Assembly: GCA_964527325.1 (NCBI GenBank) | Contig: CAZGNU010000014.1 | Coordinates: 1-31,067 of the forward strand | Origin: UBA6164 sp964527325 | GTDB taxonomy: Bacteria; Patescibacteriota; Gracilibacteria; BD1-5; UBA6164 | Reading direction: 5' to 3' | DNA: 31,067 bases | Shown here: piece after piece, positions 11,197 through 20,727 of the stretch | Numbering within the stretch: the stretch's first letter is position 1 | How the letters are laid out: the number at the start of each line of letters is the position of its first letter | Notes under the pieces: model-generated | Databases searched by the model: none | Told to the model about the DNA's origin: nothing | The model's input: only the letters and a program-made list of their open reading frames with translations | Translations under genes and position numbers: made by a program

Positions 11197-11217
11197 TTTT
11201 GTAATTTTTTTTGTAAA

Positions 11218-11721
11218 ATGTATAAAAATAAATTAGAAAAAATATGAGAATTAATTAAATTAATAAAAAACGATATAAATTTACCTGTTATATCTGATTT
11301 TTTGGAATGGTTTTATAAAAAAATAAAAATACATTTTGAAGAATATAATAGAGAAAAGTTAACTCCTAAGAAATGAGAAACGTATTTGGTTGATTTGTGA
11401 CAAAATATATGAAGTGAATTAAATAAGATTAGACCATGTATAGTTTATTCTAATTATTATGTTAATTGATGAAATAATATTATAATTATTCCTATCAAAA
11501 CATATAAAACGAAATTAAATAAAAATATACAAGTTTTAATAGAAAAAGATAATCTAAATAAGTTAGAGGTGAAATCTATAGCTTCTTTGTTTAGTATTAG
11601 AGAAATATCAAAGAAGAGAATTATTAGAAGAATATGAATTTTAGATAAGAGAATATTAAAAATTATAGATAATAAAATAAGTAAAATATTTGAAATAAAA
11701 CAAAAAATAAAGAACCGATAA
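11218..11721 (+). CDS. MazF/PemK-type endoribonuclease-like toxin
   Basis: 167 aa. Residues 58-167 match the PemK/MazF fold: GETYLVDLGQNIGSELNKIRPCIVYSN, then NNIIIIPIKTYK, a strand with IQVLIEK, and SIASLFSIREISKKRIIRRIG. The conserved Arg-Pro after GSE and the Ser/Arg of the SIRE segment correspond to active-site positions of the family, which cleaves mRNA. Unusual: about 57 extra N-terminal residues, helical and charged, and no recognisable MazE-type antitoxin on either side. The N-terminal extension could act in cis, or the antitoxin lies elsewhere. It begins 21 nt after the beta-helix pilin, so it is probably co-transcribed with it. Confidence 0.75.
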
Positions 11722-11780
11722 AGGTTCTTCATTTAAGTCAATTCTGACGAAATGTCAGTAGTTGTTAGAAAAAATCTAAC
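11708..11780 (+). other. Cluster of three short hairpins after mazF
   Basis: AAGAACC/GGTTCTT overlaps the mazF stop; CTGAC/GTCAG lies at 11744-11758; GTTAGA/TCTAAC at 11764-11780. None is followed by a T run, so they are weak as terminators. They might attenuate transcription between mazF and the second pilin. Confidence 0.35.
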
Positions 11781-11843
11781 TAAGTAACATTATTATATAA
11801 TTTACTGTTATAAAAGTCAAATTTATTTTTAATTTAATAAATC

Positions 11844-13406
11844 ATGAAAAACCAAAAAGCCTTCACCCTAGTCGAACTAATAGTAGTAATAATAATCCTA
11901 GCAATACTATGAACAATAGCCTTCATATCACTACAATGATATAGTAAATCAGCAAGAGATTCTACAAGAATCTCAAATTTAAGTACAATGAAAACATCTC
12001 TAGAACTGTTTCACTTAGATGCATGAAAATATCCATTACCAACTGACTCTTTTACAGTAACATATAATTGAACAGAAGTATGGACACAATGAACATTTTG
12101 AACAACAACAGCAAATAATATAGATAAATTAGACAAAATACCAACAGATCCACTAACCGCAAAAGAATTCACATACTCAATCACAAAAACAAAACAAGAA
12201 TTTCAACTAGCATGAATGTTTGAAACTACAGATTTAGTATTAAATAATACACTATCTCAAACAAAAGCCTGAGATACAATAGCAACAGCACTAGTAACAT
12301 GAAACTACAATTGAGCACTATCAAAAATAAATACGTGAACTACATGTGAAATACTATCAATCCCATCAATCATCTCATCACAACCAGAAACAACAACAGA
12401 TTTATCTACAATTCTAACTAATAAATGACTTGTATTTAATTGATTCAATAATTTACCAAATAACTACCAATCAAGTAAATACAACAATGAATGATGATTT
12501 GATTTCACATCAAACCAATTAATAGTGTACTCAGATACAGAAAGTTGTGAACCATTATATGATGCAGATGATAATACAGCAAGAACAACACTAATTACAA
12601 ATCTACAAACAGCATATAGTTGAACAATAATATCTAATAAAGATTATATTAATCATATAACAACATTAGATACAGGTAATTCAGATAGTGTAGATTTATT
12701 ATGAAGAACAATAGTAACTAATATTTTAGGTGGTGATATTGTTGCTAGTAGTAGCGATTGAGGTGGATGAACAGACTGGAGAGATGTTGATCAAAACTGT
12801 GATTTACCAGATGTAACTATATGAACTCAAACTTGGGCATGATGTAATTCTACTTTATGAACATGAATAGAATACTCTGTAGATCAAAATTGTTATGATT
12901 ATACTTGAAGTCCTACTTCATGATGTAATTGATTGAGTAATCAAAAAGAAAATGTATATAATGCTACATATGGTATAAATAATATATGGGGTAAATTATA
13001 TACATGGGATAATTCAGGGAGTGCATGTGGTACATGATATCACGTACCTAGTGATGAAGAGTTATATATATTAGAAAAACAATTATGATGTACAGATAGA
13101 GATACTGATTGAACATATTCAACTATATTAATTTGAACAGCTTGTTCTTGATTATGATGGATGTGACATACATGAAAAGATGATACAAATAATGTTATAG
13201 AGGCTCTTAGGCTACCTTTATCAGGTTATCGTAGTCCAGGTTCTGTATTCTGGTATCGTGGTTGGGGGATGTTTTTGTGGTCTTCTACTGAATTTGATGG
13301 TTCCCAAGTTTATGGTAGAAATTTAAGTTATGATGGTTATACTACTTATCGTAATTACCGGACTAAAGATCATGGCTTTAGTGTTCGTTGTATAAAAACT
13401 AATTAA
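11844..13406 (+). CDS. Type IV pilin-like protein with C-terminal FISUMP domain
   Basis: 520 aa. Residues 4-268 repeat the stalk and head of the first pilin without a change, starting with the prepilin signal AFTLVELIVV. After a Gly-rich linker (about 300) the C-terminus is a cysteine-rich domain: VTIGTQTWAGCNS, then NIWGKLYTWDN, CGTGYHVPSDEEL, LPLSGYRSPG, FLWSSTEFDGS and the closing HGFSVRCIK. That order is the hallmark of the Fibrobacter succinogenes major paralogous domain (TIGR02145), common in surface proteins. Inference: a second tip or minor pilin with another binding specificity. It follows mazF by 122 nt and carries one rare CGG codon (13359-13361). Confidence 0.87.
11854..12649 (+). 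repeat. 796-bp perfect direct repeat, copy 2
   Basis: Second copy of 9044-9839; see there. Recombination between the copies would delete mazF and the beta-helix or fuse the upstream promoter and leader of one gene to the tip of the other. Confidence 0.95.
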
Positions 13407-13415
13407 TTAATAAAA

Positions 13416-13529
13416 ATGAAAAGAATAAATGGTGTTATTGAGGAAATTTGAAAGAAAATAGTGGTGCAGGATTTGTTGATCCGTGATTTGTTGATATATT
13501 TGTTGAGTAAATATTTATATTTCAGATAA
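13416..13529 (+). pseudogene. Truncated copy of the start of moxR
   Basis: Only 37 codons to a TAA. The first 32 residues match the N-terminus of the intact MoxR at 14767 at about 19 positions without gaps (shared IEEIGKK/IKEIGKK, then VQDLL/GQELL, then RD and LL), including a TGA glycine at the same place. It then loses similarity and ends before the Walker A motif, so it cannot be functional. It sits just after a pilin gene, as the intact moxR does, which suggests that a pilin-moxR unit was duplicated and this copy decayed. Confidence 0.75.
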
Positions 13530-13572
13530 TATTTATTATAATATTTTTTTATTAAAATTAATTTAATTAACT

Positions 13573-13842
13573 ATGACGCAAAAGGAAAAATTTGAAAATT
13601 ATTTTTTAGAATCAGCATATTTGAATATACATATGGAGGATGAGGCTGTGTATACAAAAATAGAGTTAAAAAATAGGTATAGACATACATTAAAAGCTTT
13701 AACTGATCTATGAATTCATAAATGATTACAATTTAAAAAATAATTTTCAAATTTTGTCTGACAAAGTAGGAATGATTATAATAATGCAATGAAAAAAGCA
13801 ACAGAAACATGATTTTTTGAAGATATAATTAAGTTAATTTAA
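13573..13842 (+). pseudogene. Small hypothetical gene interrupted by TAA
   Basis: ATG at 13573 opens a 56-residue frame (MTQKEKFENYF...) that stops at TAA 13741-13743. The same frame then runs on for 32 more codons to a second TAA at 13840, with plausible coding sequence (QSRNDYNNAMKKATETGFFEDIIKLI). Either an about 89-residue gene has been broken by one substitution, or only the first part is a small gene. I do not recognise it. It lies between the second and third pilin. Confidence 0.45.
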
Positions 13843-13878
13843 AAATAAAAGTTTATTTTATATTATTAATAATTTATT

Positions 13879-14739
13879 ATGACTAAAGATATACAAAAAG
13901 CCTTCACACTAGTCGAACTAATAGTAGTAATTACAATCCTAGCAATCTTATGAACTATATCATTTATTTCGATGCAATGATATTCTAAATCTTCTAGAGA
14001 TTCATTTAGATTGTCAGATGTTTCAAATATGGAGATGGCACTTGCTTTATTTCATTTAGATTCTGGAAAATATCCGTTACCTGATAATAATCAGATTGTA
14101 AGTTATGATGCTAAAACGCTTTGGTATCAGGGAGAATTTTGAGAGAATGTTACATCACAACTTTCGAGAAGTTTTACAGTTGTTCCAAAAGATCCATTAA
14201 CAGATAAAACATATTTATTTTCAGTAGCTAATAATAAAAATGAATTTGAAATTTTAACATTACTTGAGTGAGATTTAGTAATGAATAAAATTCTTAATAA
14301 AACATATGCTGTAAATCCTGTACCAACTATTAGAATAGATTGAAATTATAATTGAATTTTTGTGAAAACTAGTACATATATAGTACCAGTACCAAGTATA
14401 ATAAATTCTGAAGTTTATGATACTGAACTTGTACTTGATTCATCTAATATTACATCACAAATTATATCATGATGAGATAATATACCAAATCATTGAAATA
14501 TTAATCATAATACTGGATCTTTAGTAAATTTAAATTTATCAGTGTATACTTGAAGTATTTTTGATAACTCAGATGATAATGTGAAGGAAGATGCAATTTT
14601 AGAAATTCAAAATGCATATTCTTGATCTAGTTTATCTTCTGATGCAAAAATAGAATATATATTAAGTAAATCAACAACTAAAGAACTTGTTGCTTTAGCA
14701 GATACAATTATTTTAAATAATGTAAAAGTAGTTGAATAA
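13879..14739 (+). CDS. Type IV pilin-like protein, short form
   Basis: 286 aa. Prepilin signal KAFTLVELIVVITILAILG, then an alpha-helical stalk (SMQGYSKSSRDSFRLSDVSNM) and the FHLDSGKYPLP / PKDPLTDK segments also seen in the two long pilins. Beyond the first 60 residues it is related to them but clearly diverged, and it has no added tip domain. The C-terminal third includes a region related to the end of the shared pilin module (EDAILEIQNAYSGSSLS). It starts the run into moxR, only 27 nt downstream, so it is probably co-transcribed with the MoxR/vWA operon. Confidence 0.85.
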
Positions 14740-14766
14740 AATAATTATTAAATAAAAATATAAAAA

Positions 14767-15696
14767 ATGGAAAGAATAGAGAAGGTTATAAAGGAGATAT
14801 GAAAGAAGGTTGTTGGGCAAGAGTTATTGTTGAGAGATATGCTTGTGTGTTTATTGTGTAGAGGGCATATATTGCTTGAATGAGCTCCTGGGTTGGCTAA
14901 AACTTTGTCTGTGGCTAGTTTATCAGAGACTGTGTCTTTGTGATTTAAGAGGATTCAGTTTACTCCGGATCTTTTGCCGAGTGATTTGATAGGGAATAGG
15001 ATATATCATCCTGATACTAAGGAATTTTCTGTGAAGAAAGGTCCGATTTTTAGTAATTTGGTTTTGGCTGATGAAATAAATAGGGCTCCTTCGAAAGTGC
15101 AGTCTGCTTTACTTGAGGCTATGGCTGAGAAACAGGTGACTATTTGAGAGGAAACCTTTAGACTGGATAAACAGTTTATGGTTTTAGCTACTCAAAATCC
15201 TATTGAACAGGATGGTACATATACTCTTCCTGAAGCTCAGCTTGATAGATTTTTAATGAAAACTATTATAGATTATCCTACTGAGAGTGAGGAGATTGAA
15301 ATAATGAAACAATATTCTGTATTTATTACTAAAAAATTAGATACAATTCTTAAAAAAACTGAGCTTGGAAAAATCCAGGAAGAGGTTTCAAATATTCATG
15401 TTGGTGATAATATTTTTAATTATGTAAGAGATTTAGTATTTGTAAGTAGAAATGATCCAGAAATAAAAGAATTTTTATTATATGGAGCTTCTCCAAGAGC
15501 TTCAATTGCATTAATTAAGGTTTCAAAGGCTTTAGCTTTTTTGAGTGGTAGAGATTTTGTGATACCTGAAGACGTAAAAGAAATGATTACGGGGGTATTA
15601 AGACATAGAATTATTCTTAGTTATGAAGCTATTGCTGATTGAATAACAGCTGATTTTGTTATTGAAAAAATTATTAGTAAGGTAGAAGTAAAATAA
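14767..15696 (+). CDS. MoxR family AAA+ ATPase
   Basis: 309 aa, normal for MoxR. Walker A GAPGLAKT (39-46; first Gly is TGA), Walker B LVLADEINRAPSKVQ, sensor 1 LATQNPIEQDGTY, and the arginine-finger region LPEAQLDRFLM; the C-terminal lid contains YGASPRASIAL. Members act as cytoplasmic chaperone ATPases that work with von Willebrand factor A (MIDAS) proteins encoded beside them, activating or assembling membrane-linked complexes. That gene order is kept here. The stop overlaps the start of the next gene (TAATG), indicating translational coupling. Confidence 0.95.
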
Positions 15697-16541
15697 TGCT
15701 AGATAAAAAACATAAATTACTTGAATTAAAAACTAAAGCTTTGGTTGATAGTTTGTTTATATGAAACTATAAAACGAATAAAAAATGAAGATGAATAGAG
15801 TTTGTTGATTATACAGAATATGATTATTCTCAGGATGTTAAAAATATTGATTTTTTAAAATCAGAAAAAGAATGAAAAACTCTTGTTAAACTATATGAAG
15901 AGGAGAGAGACCTGAGCGTATATTTTGTGATTAATTTAAACGAAACATTTTATTCTGATTTATTTGGAAATAAGAAAATAGACTTAGTTTATGAAATTGT
16001 TTATTTAATATGATTGTCAGCTGTAAAAGCTTGAGATAAAGTATGAGCTTATATTTTTGATTGATATAATAAAAAAATAGATTTTGCTAAAAAATGAAAA
16101 CAAAATTTTATTAACATAGTTAACGATTTAAATAATTTTAAAATTAATACTAATTTTATTAGTAATGAAAAAATTGGCTGATTGTCTTATTTTAATTCTC
16201 TTAAAATAAATAATTCTCTGGTTTTTTATCTAACAGATAAACTTGAAATAGATAACAAAAACTTTAAAATATTATCTTTAAAAAATGATTTAATTGTTTG
16301 TAATGTTTTTAATTCATTTGAAAATGATCTTAATAATAAGTGATTAGTTTGATTTAATAAAAATGATAATAATCTTTTTTTAGATTTAGATAATAAAAAG
16401 AAAATATCTGAATATAAAAAATTAAGAGAAAATAAAATTCATGATCTAAAAAGAAAAACTATTAAAAATGGTTGAAAATATGTTTTATTAGATGAAAATA
16501 AAACAATTTACAAGGAATTATCGAAGTTGTTTAAAAAATAA
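15696..16541 (+). CDS. DUF58 domain protein
   Basis: 281 aa. The diagnostic segment is GRGIEFVDYTEYDYSQDVKNIDF near residue 30-52 (compare GRGxEFxDxRxYxxGDDxRxIDW in DUF58), followed by ERDLSVYFVINLN, which corresponds to the degenerate vWA-like part. DUF58 proteins sit between MoxR and the vWA proteins in Bat operons; their biochemical role is not settled. No transmembrane helix is evident, so it is probably cytoplasmic. The C-terminal half is Lys/Asn-rich and poorly conserved. The start overlaps the moxR stop by one base. Confidence 0.85.
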
Positions 16542-16560
16542 TTATATAATAAAAAATAAA

Positions 16561-17457
16561 ATGAAAAAAATAATAAAATACATAATTTTTATAATACTAT
16601 TATTAATTAATTTATCAGCATTTGCTGAAAGCAAAATAAATATTAGCTTGAGTGAACAAAATATTACACTTGATAAAACTTTTGTAGTTACTGTAAATAT
16701 AGAAACAACATATACTTGATCTGTTGAAATAGTAAATATTGCTTGAATAGATAGTTTTAATAGAGTTTGACAAGAAAATTCATCTGAGTTAAGTAATTTT
16801 AATTGAGATATTATAAAAAAATTAAAACTTAAAATTTCTTTAAAATCAAATTCTACTTGAAATTTTGTTATTTGACCAGCATTATTAAAAGTTTGAGAAA
16901 AAGAACTTAAGTCAAATATTGTTTCAATAAATATTACTAAAAATACTATAAATCAATCAATAGAAGAAGAAAATACTAAAAATAAAAAAGAGCAAAAAGA
17001 AGATATAAAAACAATAAATAAAAAATATGATTTTTTGAGTAGTTATATGTTTTATCAATTATTAATAATTTCTTTATTATTAGGATTGCTTCTTTATAAC
17101 ACATTAATAGTTAAGAAAAAACAAGAAAAAAAAGCTATTAAAAAAACTGAAAAGAAAATTATAAAAAAATCCAAAAATTCTATAATTAAAAAATTAGAAA
17201 AGTTGTCAAAATCTGATGAAAAAATAAATAAATCTGAGTTTTATGAACAATTAAATAAAACTTTTAGAGAGTATTTTGATTTTTTATGATATAAAGACAC
17301 AGATTTACTTACTCTAAAAGAAATAAAGCTTTTAGATATAGATAAAAAACTAATTTCTCTATTTGAAAAAAGTTATTTAAATGAATTTAATGATAAAAAG
17401 GATACACAGACTTTGAGAAAGAAGATAATAAGTGATTTAGTGAAAATAATTAAGTAA
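16561..17457 (+). CDS. BatD-like secreted/membrane protein
   Basis: 298 aa. Signal peptide 1-21 (IIKYIIFIILLLINLSAFA), then a beta-rich extracytoplasmic domain (INISLSEQNITLDKTFVVTV) that resembles the start of BatD/oxygen-tolerance proteins, a charged linker, one transmembrane helix (about 160-182), and a cytoplasmic Lys-rich, helical C-terminus. It is shorter than typical BatD (about 500-600 aa). Position between DUF58 and two vWA genes supports the assignment; similarity in sequence alone is weak. It probably partners the vWA proteins at the membrane. Confidence 0.65.
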
Positions 17458-17461
17458 ATTA

Positions 17462-18448
17462 ATGATCCATTTTCAATACCCATTATATTTTTTACTATTA
17501 ATTCCAGCAATATGAATAATAATATTTCTGTATTTTAATTCTTGAAAAAAAAATGTATTTGGACCAATGGATGATTTAAAAATTATTTTTAAAACAAATA
17601 CTTTTTATTACAAATTGTATTATTTTTTTATATTTTTAGTATTTTTAACATTTATATTAATATTTTCACAACCAGTTATAACTGATATGCGAGAAAAAAA
17701 TATAAAAAATTGAATCGATATTCAGATAGTTATGGATGTATCATATTCAATGATAGCTGAAGATTTAAAACCAAATAGGTTAACAGTTGCAAAGGATGTA
17801 ATAAAAGATTTTTTATGAGAAATAAAAACAGATAGAGTGTGAATAATAATTTTTGCAGGAAAAACATTTACTTCATTACCTTTAAATTTTGATTATAATA
17901 TTGTAAAAAAAATAGTAGATAAAATAACTGTAGATACTATAAATCAAAGATATACTCATATGCAATGAACTGCAATGTGAGATGCATTAATGTTAGCTGC
18001 AGAGTCTTTTGATAATAAACAAGATAGAGAAAAAGTTATTATTTTTTTAACAGATTGAGAAGCAAATAAATGAATAAATCCAATTATTGCTTTGAATTTT
18101 TTAAAAGAGAATAACCCGGATATTAAGGTTTATACAATATGAATTTGATGAAATGAAGAAACAACAATTGCAGTAAAAGATAATTTTTGAAGAACTCAAA
18201 GACTTCCTATAGCTGCTGTTGATGAAAAAACTTTAAAGGCAATAGCAGAGTGAACAAAATGAAAATATTTTAGAGCAACAGATAAAGAAACTTTTAGAGA
18301 AATTTTTTCAGAAATTTCTAAATTAGAAAAAAAAGAGATAACAACAGAGATTGTGAAAATTAATAAAGAGAAATATACTTATTTTTTGTATTCTGCTATT
18401 TTTATTTTCTTTTGTTTTTTATTTATTAAGTATAGAAAAAGAATTTAA
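17462..18448 (+). CDS. vWA domain membrane protein, BatA-like
   Basis: 328 aa. Two N-terminal transmembrane helices (about 7-22 and 50-70), a von Willebrand factor A domain and a C-terminal helix (about 303-322). The metal-binding MIDAS is complete: DVSYS (DxSxS) in IQIVMDVSYSM, a Thr in the MQGTAMGDAL stretch, and the Asp of FLTDGEAN. This is the BatA/BatB layout, with the vWA domain flanked by membrane segments. It starts 4 nt after the BatD-like gene. Glycines are mostly TGA. Confidence 0.9.
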
Positions 18449-18450
18449 TT

Positions 18451-19452
18451 ATGATTTTGTGAAATTTTAATTATCCTGTTTTTTTTATTTTTACCTTCAT
18501 TTTAATTTTAGGATGATTTTTGTTGTGGCAAATTTATTTAATACAGAAAAATATATTTTCTTTTTTATTTTTAATATTTTCTTTTTTATTTTTAATTATT
18601 AATATATTTGAAATAAAATGATGATACAATAATAGTATAGATAATATAGAATGATGAAAGGTAGTTTTTGTGCTTGATGTTAGTAAAAGTATGTCAGTTG
18701 AGGATGTAGTAAGTGATAGAAATGATTTATCTAGAATAGAAGCTTCAAAAAATATTATAAAAAATTATATTTCTTCTTATGCAAACAATAATTATTGATT
18801 AATGATATTTGCATGAGAAACTCAAGAAGTTTTACCTTTTACGGGTGATGCTAGTATTTTTAATACTGTTTTATTTTGAGTAAATAATTCTAATATATCA
18901 AAATTTTGAACAAATCTAAATTCTGTATTTATGTCTCTTGAAAATTATTTTGTATCAGATGAAGATTGATGACTTGTTGTTATATTTTCTGATTTATGAG
19001 ATGAAGAAATAAAAATTAATGAGGAGCAGTTAAAAATATTAAAAGATAAAGCAATTAAAATTTTACTTGTATGAGTTGGTAGTGAAAAATGATGAAAAAT
19101 ACCAGATTGAAGTGATTTTTTCTGAAGAAAAATTTATAAAACATATAATTGACAAACTGTTGTATCTTCATTAAATATCAGTGAATTAAAAACATTATCT
19201 TCAAAATACGAAATAGATAATGTTATAGTAGATAATATCAATGATTTTAAAAAATCATTAGTAGAAGGTAAAGTTAAAAGCACCCANNNNNNNNNNAAAA
19301 TGGAACAAAAAAATACAAAAAATATAGAAAAAATTGATATAGAAAAACATGTTTCTAATAGAACTAATTTAACTAGATTATTTGTTTTTATTTCTGCAAT
19401 ATTTTTTATTATATTTTTAATATTTGATTATTTTAAATGAAAAAAAACTTAG
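18451..19452 (+). CDS. vWA domain membrane protein, BatB-like (contains assembly gap)
   Basis: 333 aa as drawn. Two hydrophobic N-terminal helices, a vWA domain with MIDAS residues DVSKS in VVFVLDVSKSM, a Thr in FGTNLNS and Asp in VIFSDLGDEE, and a C-terminal helix (LFVFISAIFFIIFLIF). Ten Ns at 19287-19296 interrupt the segment between the domain and the last helix; with ten bases the frame stays open, but the true gap length is unknown and residues there are missing. It starts 2 nt after the first vWA gene, and its end overlaps the next gene. Confidence 0.85.
19287..19296. other. Scaffold gap (10 Ns)
   Basis: Ten unknown bases inside the second vWA gene, flanked by AGCACCCA and AAAATGG. Its round length suggests an estimated or default gap. 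The bases just before it (GCACCCA) are unusually GC-rich for this gene, so a palindromic repeat like those nearby may lie in it. Confidence 0.95.
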
Positions 19453-20180
19453 TATTTTCCATAATTATTTTGATTTTATTATTTATAACATTGAATTATA
19501 AAGTTTTTTTGTGAAACTATTATTTTTATAAAGCAAATAATGAATATGTGCTAAATAACTTTACTGGGGCTCTTAATTTATATAATGAATCATCAAAATA
19601 TTCAACATGAAGTAATATTGATTTCAATAAAGCAAATACATATTATAAGCTATGAAAAAATGATACTGATATAAATGAAAAAATAGAAAAATATGAAAAA
19701 TCACTAGGGTTATATTCTAATATTTTACAAAAATCTGAAAAAGAAAATGAAGATGTAGATGTAGTTTATAACTATGAATTTGTAAAGAAAAAATTAGAAG
19801 AATTAAAAGAAAAGACCTCACCACAACCCTCTCCTTCGGAGGAGAGGGAGCAAGAACAAGAAACGGAAAATAAGGAAGAAGAAAATCAAGAAAACAATAG
19901 TGATAATTGAGAAGAGTCAGAAGAAAAAAATCAAGAAAAATCTCAATCTTGAATTCCTTCTCCTTCTCAGGAGAAGGAGGCTGCAGATATTAAAGAGGAA
20001 AAAAATAATATACAACAAATTGAACTTTCTAAGCAGGAATTAGAACAAATAAAAAATTATATTGAAAATCTTAAAAACGAAGAGAAATATAATAGAAAAT
20101 ATTTAGATAATGTAAAACAAGAAAATAATAATTCATTTTTTGATAGTATTTTTAATAGGGAATGAGAGAAGGATTGGTAG
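19437..20180 (+). CDS. BatC-like membrane-anchored acidic protein
   Basis: 247 aa. One N-terminal transmembrane helix (about 5-20), then a helical segment with TPR-like spacing (NFTGALNLYNESSKY, YKLGKNDTD, YEKSLGLYSNIL), followed by a low-complexity Glu/Gln/Asn/Lys region and a helical C-terminus. As the last gene after two vWA genes it takes the place of the TPR protein BatC. Two palindromic repeats lie in frame in the acidic region and encode PQPSPSEERE and GIPSPSQEKE. The ATG at 19437 overlaps the stop of the vWA gene by 16 bp. Confidence 0.7.
19827..19848. repeat. Palindromic repeat inside the BatC-like gene, copy 1
   Basis: CCCTCTCC-TTCGGA-GGAGAGGG, an 8-bp stem with a 6-nt loop, much richer in GC than its surroundings. 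It belongs to a dispersed family with copies at 19955, 27891 and perhaps 30172. Confidence 0.8.
19955..19976. repeat. Palindromic repeat inside the BatC-like gene, copy 2
   Basis: CCTTCTCC-TTCTCA-GGAGAAGG, the same size and loop length as the copy at 19827, with compensatory changes in the stem. The 128-bp distance between loops is not a multiple of 3, yet both are read in a frame giving PSPS. Confidence 0.75.
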
Positions 20181-20186
20181 AATAAA

Positions 20187-20213
20187 AAAGGTACCCATAA
20201 AATTGGTACCTTT
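20187..20213 (-). terminator. Terminator of the YbaB gene
   Basis: 9-bp stem AAAGGTACC/GGTACCTTT with a 9-nt loop. On the minus strand it is followed by a T run; on the + strand it is not. It may also slow + strand transcription leaving the Bat operon. Confidence 0.6.
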
Positions 20214-20223
20214 ACAAAAAAAT

Positions 20224-20248
20224 GTAGGGGCAACCATTGTGGTTGCCC
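20224..20248. repeat. Palindromic repeat, GTAGGGGC family
   Basis: GTAG followed by GGGCAACCA-TTG-TGGTTGCCC, a 9-bp stem. It shares the GTAGGGGCA start and TGCCC end with the element inside ileS (23046-23104). It lies in the convergent intergenic region. Confidence 0.75.
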
Positions 20249-20260
20249 AATTTTTATATT

Positions 20261-20599
20261 TTACATCCCTGGTAACCCCATTCAACCACCAGCACCTCCT
20301 CACATTCACATTTGAGCCATAACTCCTTGCATTTTTTCAGCAGCAACTTCTTGAGATTTTTTTACTCATTTATTAACAGCTTCCATAATAGCAGTTTGTA
20401 ATGCTTCTTTTTGTGAATCTGATAATCCAGGAATTAAATCAGTAGTTTCAAAATCAACTTTTTCAACTTTCATTTCTCAGTTAACAGTTATAACTAAACC
20501 ATTTACTTCAGCTTCAATAAAAGTGTTTTCTAACTCTTTTTTTATTTTCATTGCTTCTTGTTGAAGCTTCATCATTTCTCATGCTTTTCAAAAATCCAT
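20261..20599 (-). CDS. ybaB: YbaB/EbfC nucleoid-associated protein
   Basis: 112 aa, the standard size. N-terminal MDFGKAGEMMKLQQEAMKIKKEL helix, then the conserved core EAEVNGLVITVNGEMKV, and a C-terminal helix with AVNKGVKKSQEVAAEKM, ending in a Gly/Met-rich tail (MGMGGGAGGGMG). The family forms dimers that bind DNA without strong sequence preference and is usually encoded with dnaX and recR; neither is adjacent here. Confidence 0.92.
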
Positions 20600-20727
20600 G
20601 TTTTTTTGTTTAAATATTTAAAAATTGTGAAATAAGTATATTAATTAATTTATTTTTTACAAATTTTTGCATAAAAAAAATAATTATGGTATTATTTACA
20701 TGTATAATAAAAATTAACATAAATATT

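Noticed and set aside
20686..20727. Upstream in-frame ATG extending the acidic repeat protein by 14 residues
   Set aside because: The added MVLFTCIIKININI does not fit the acidic N-terminus, and the ATG at 20728 has the usual leader.
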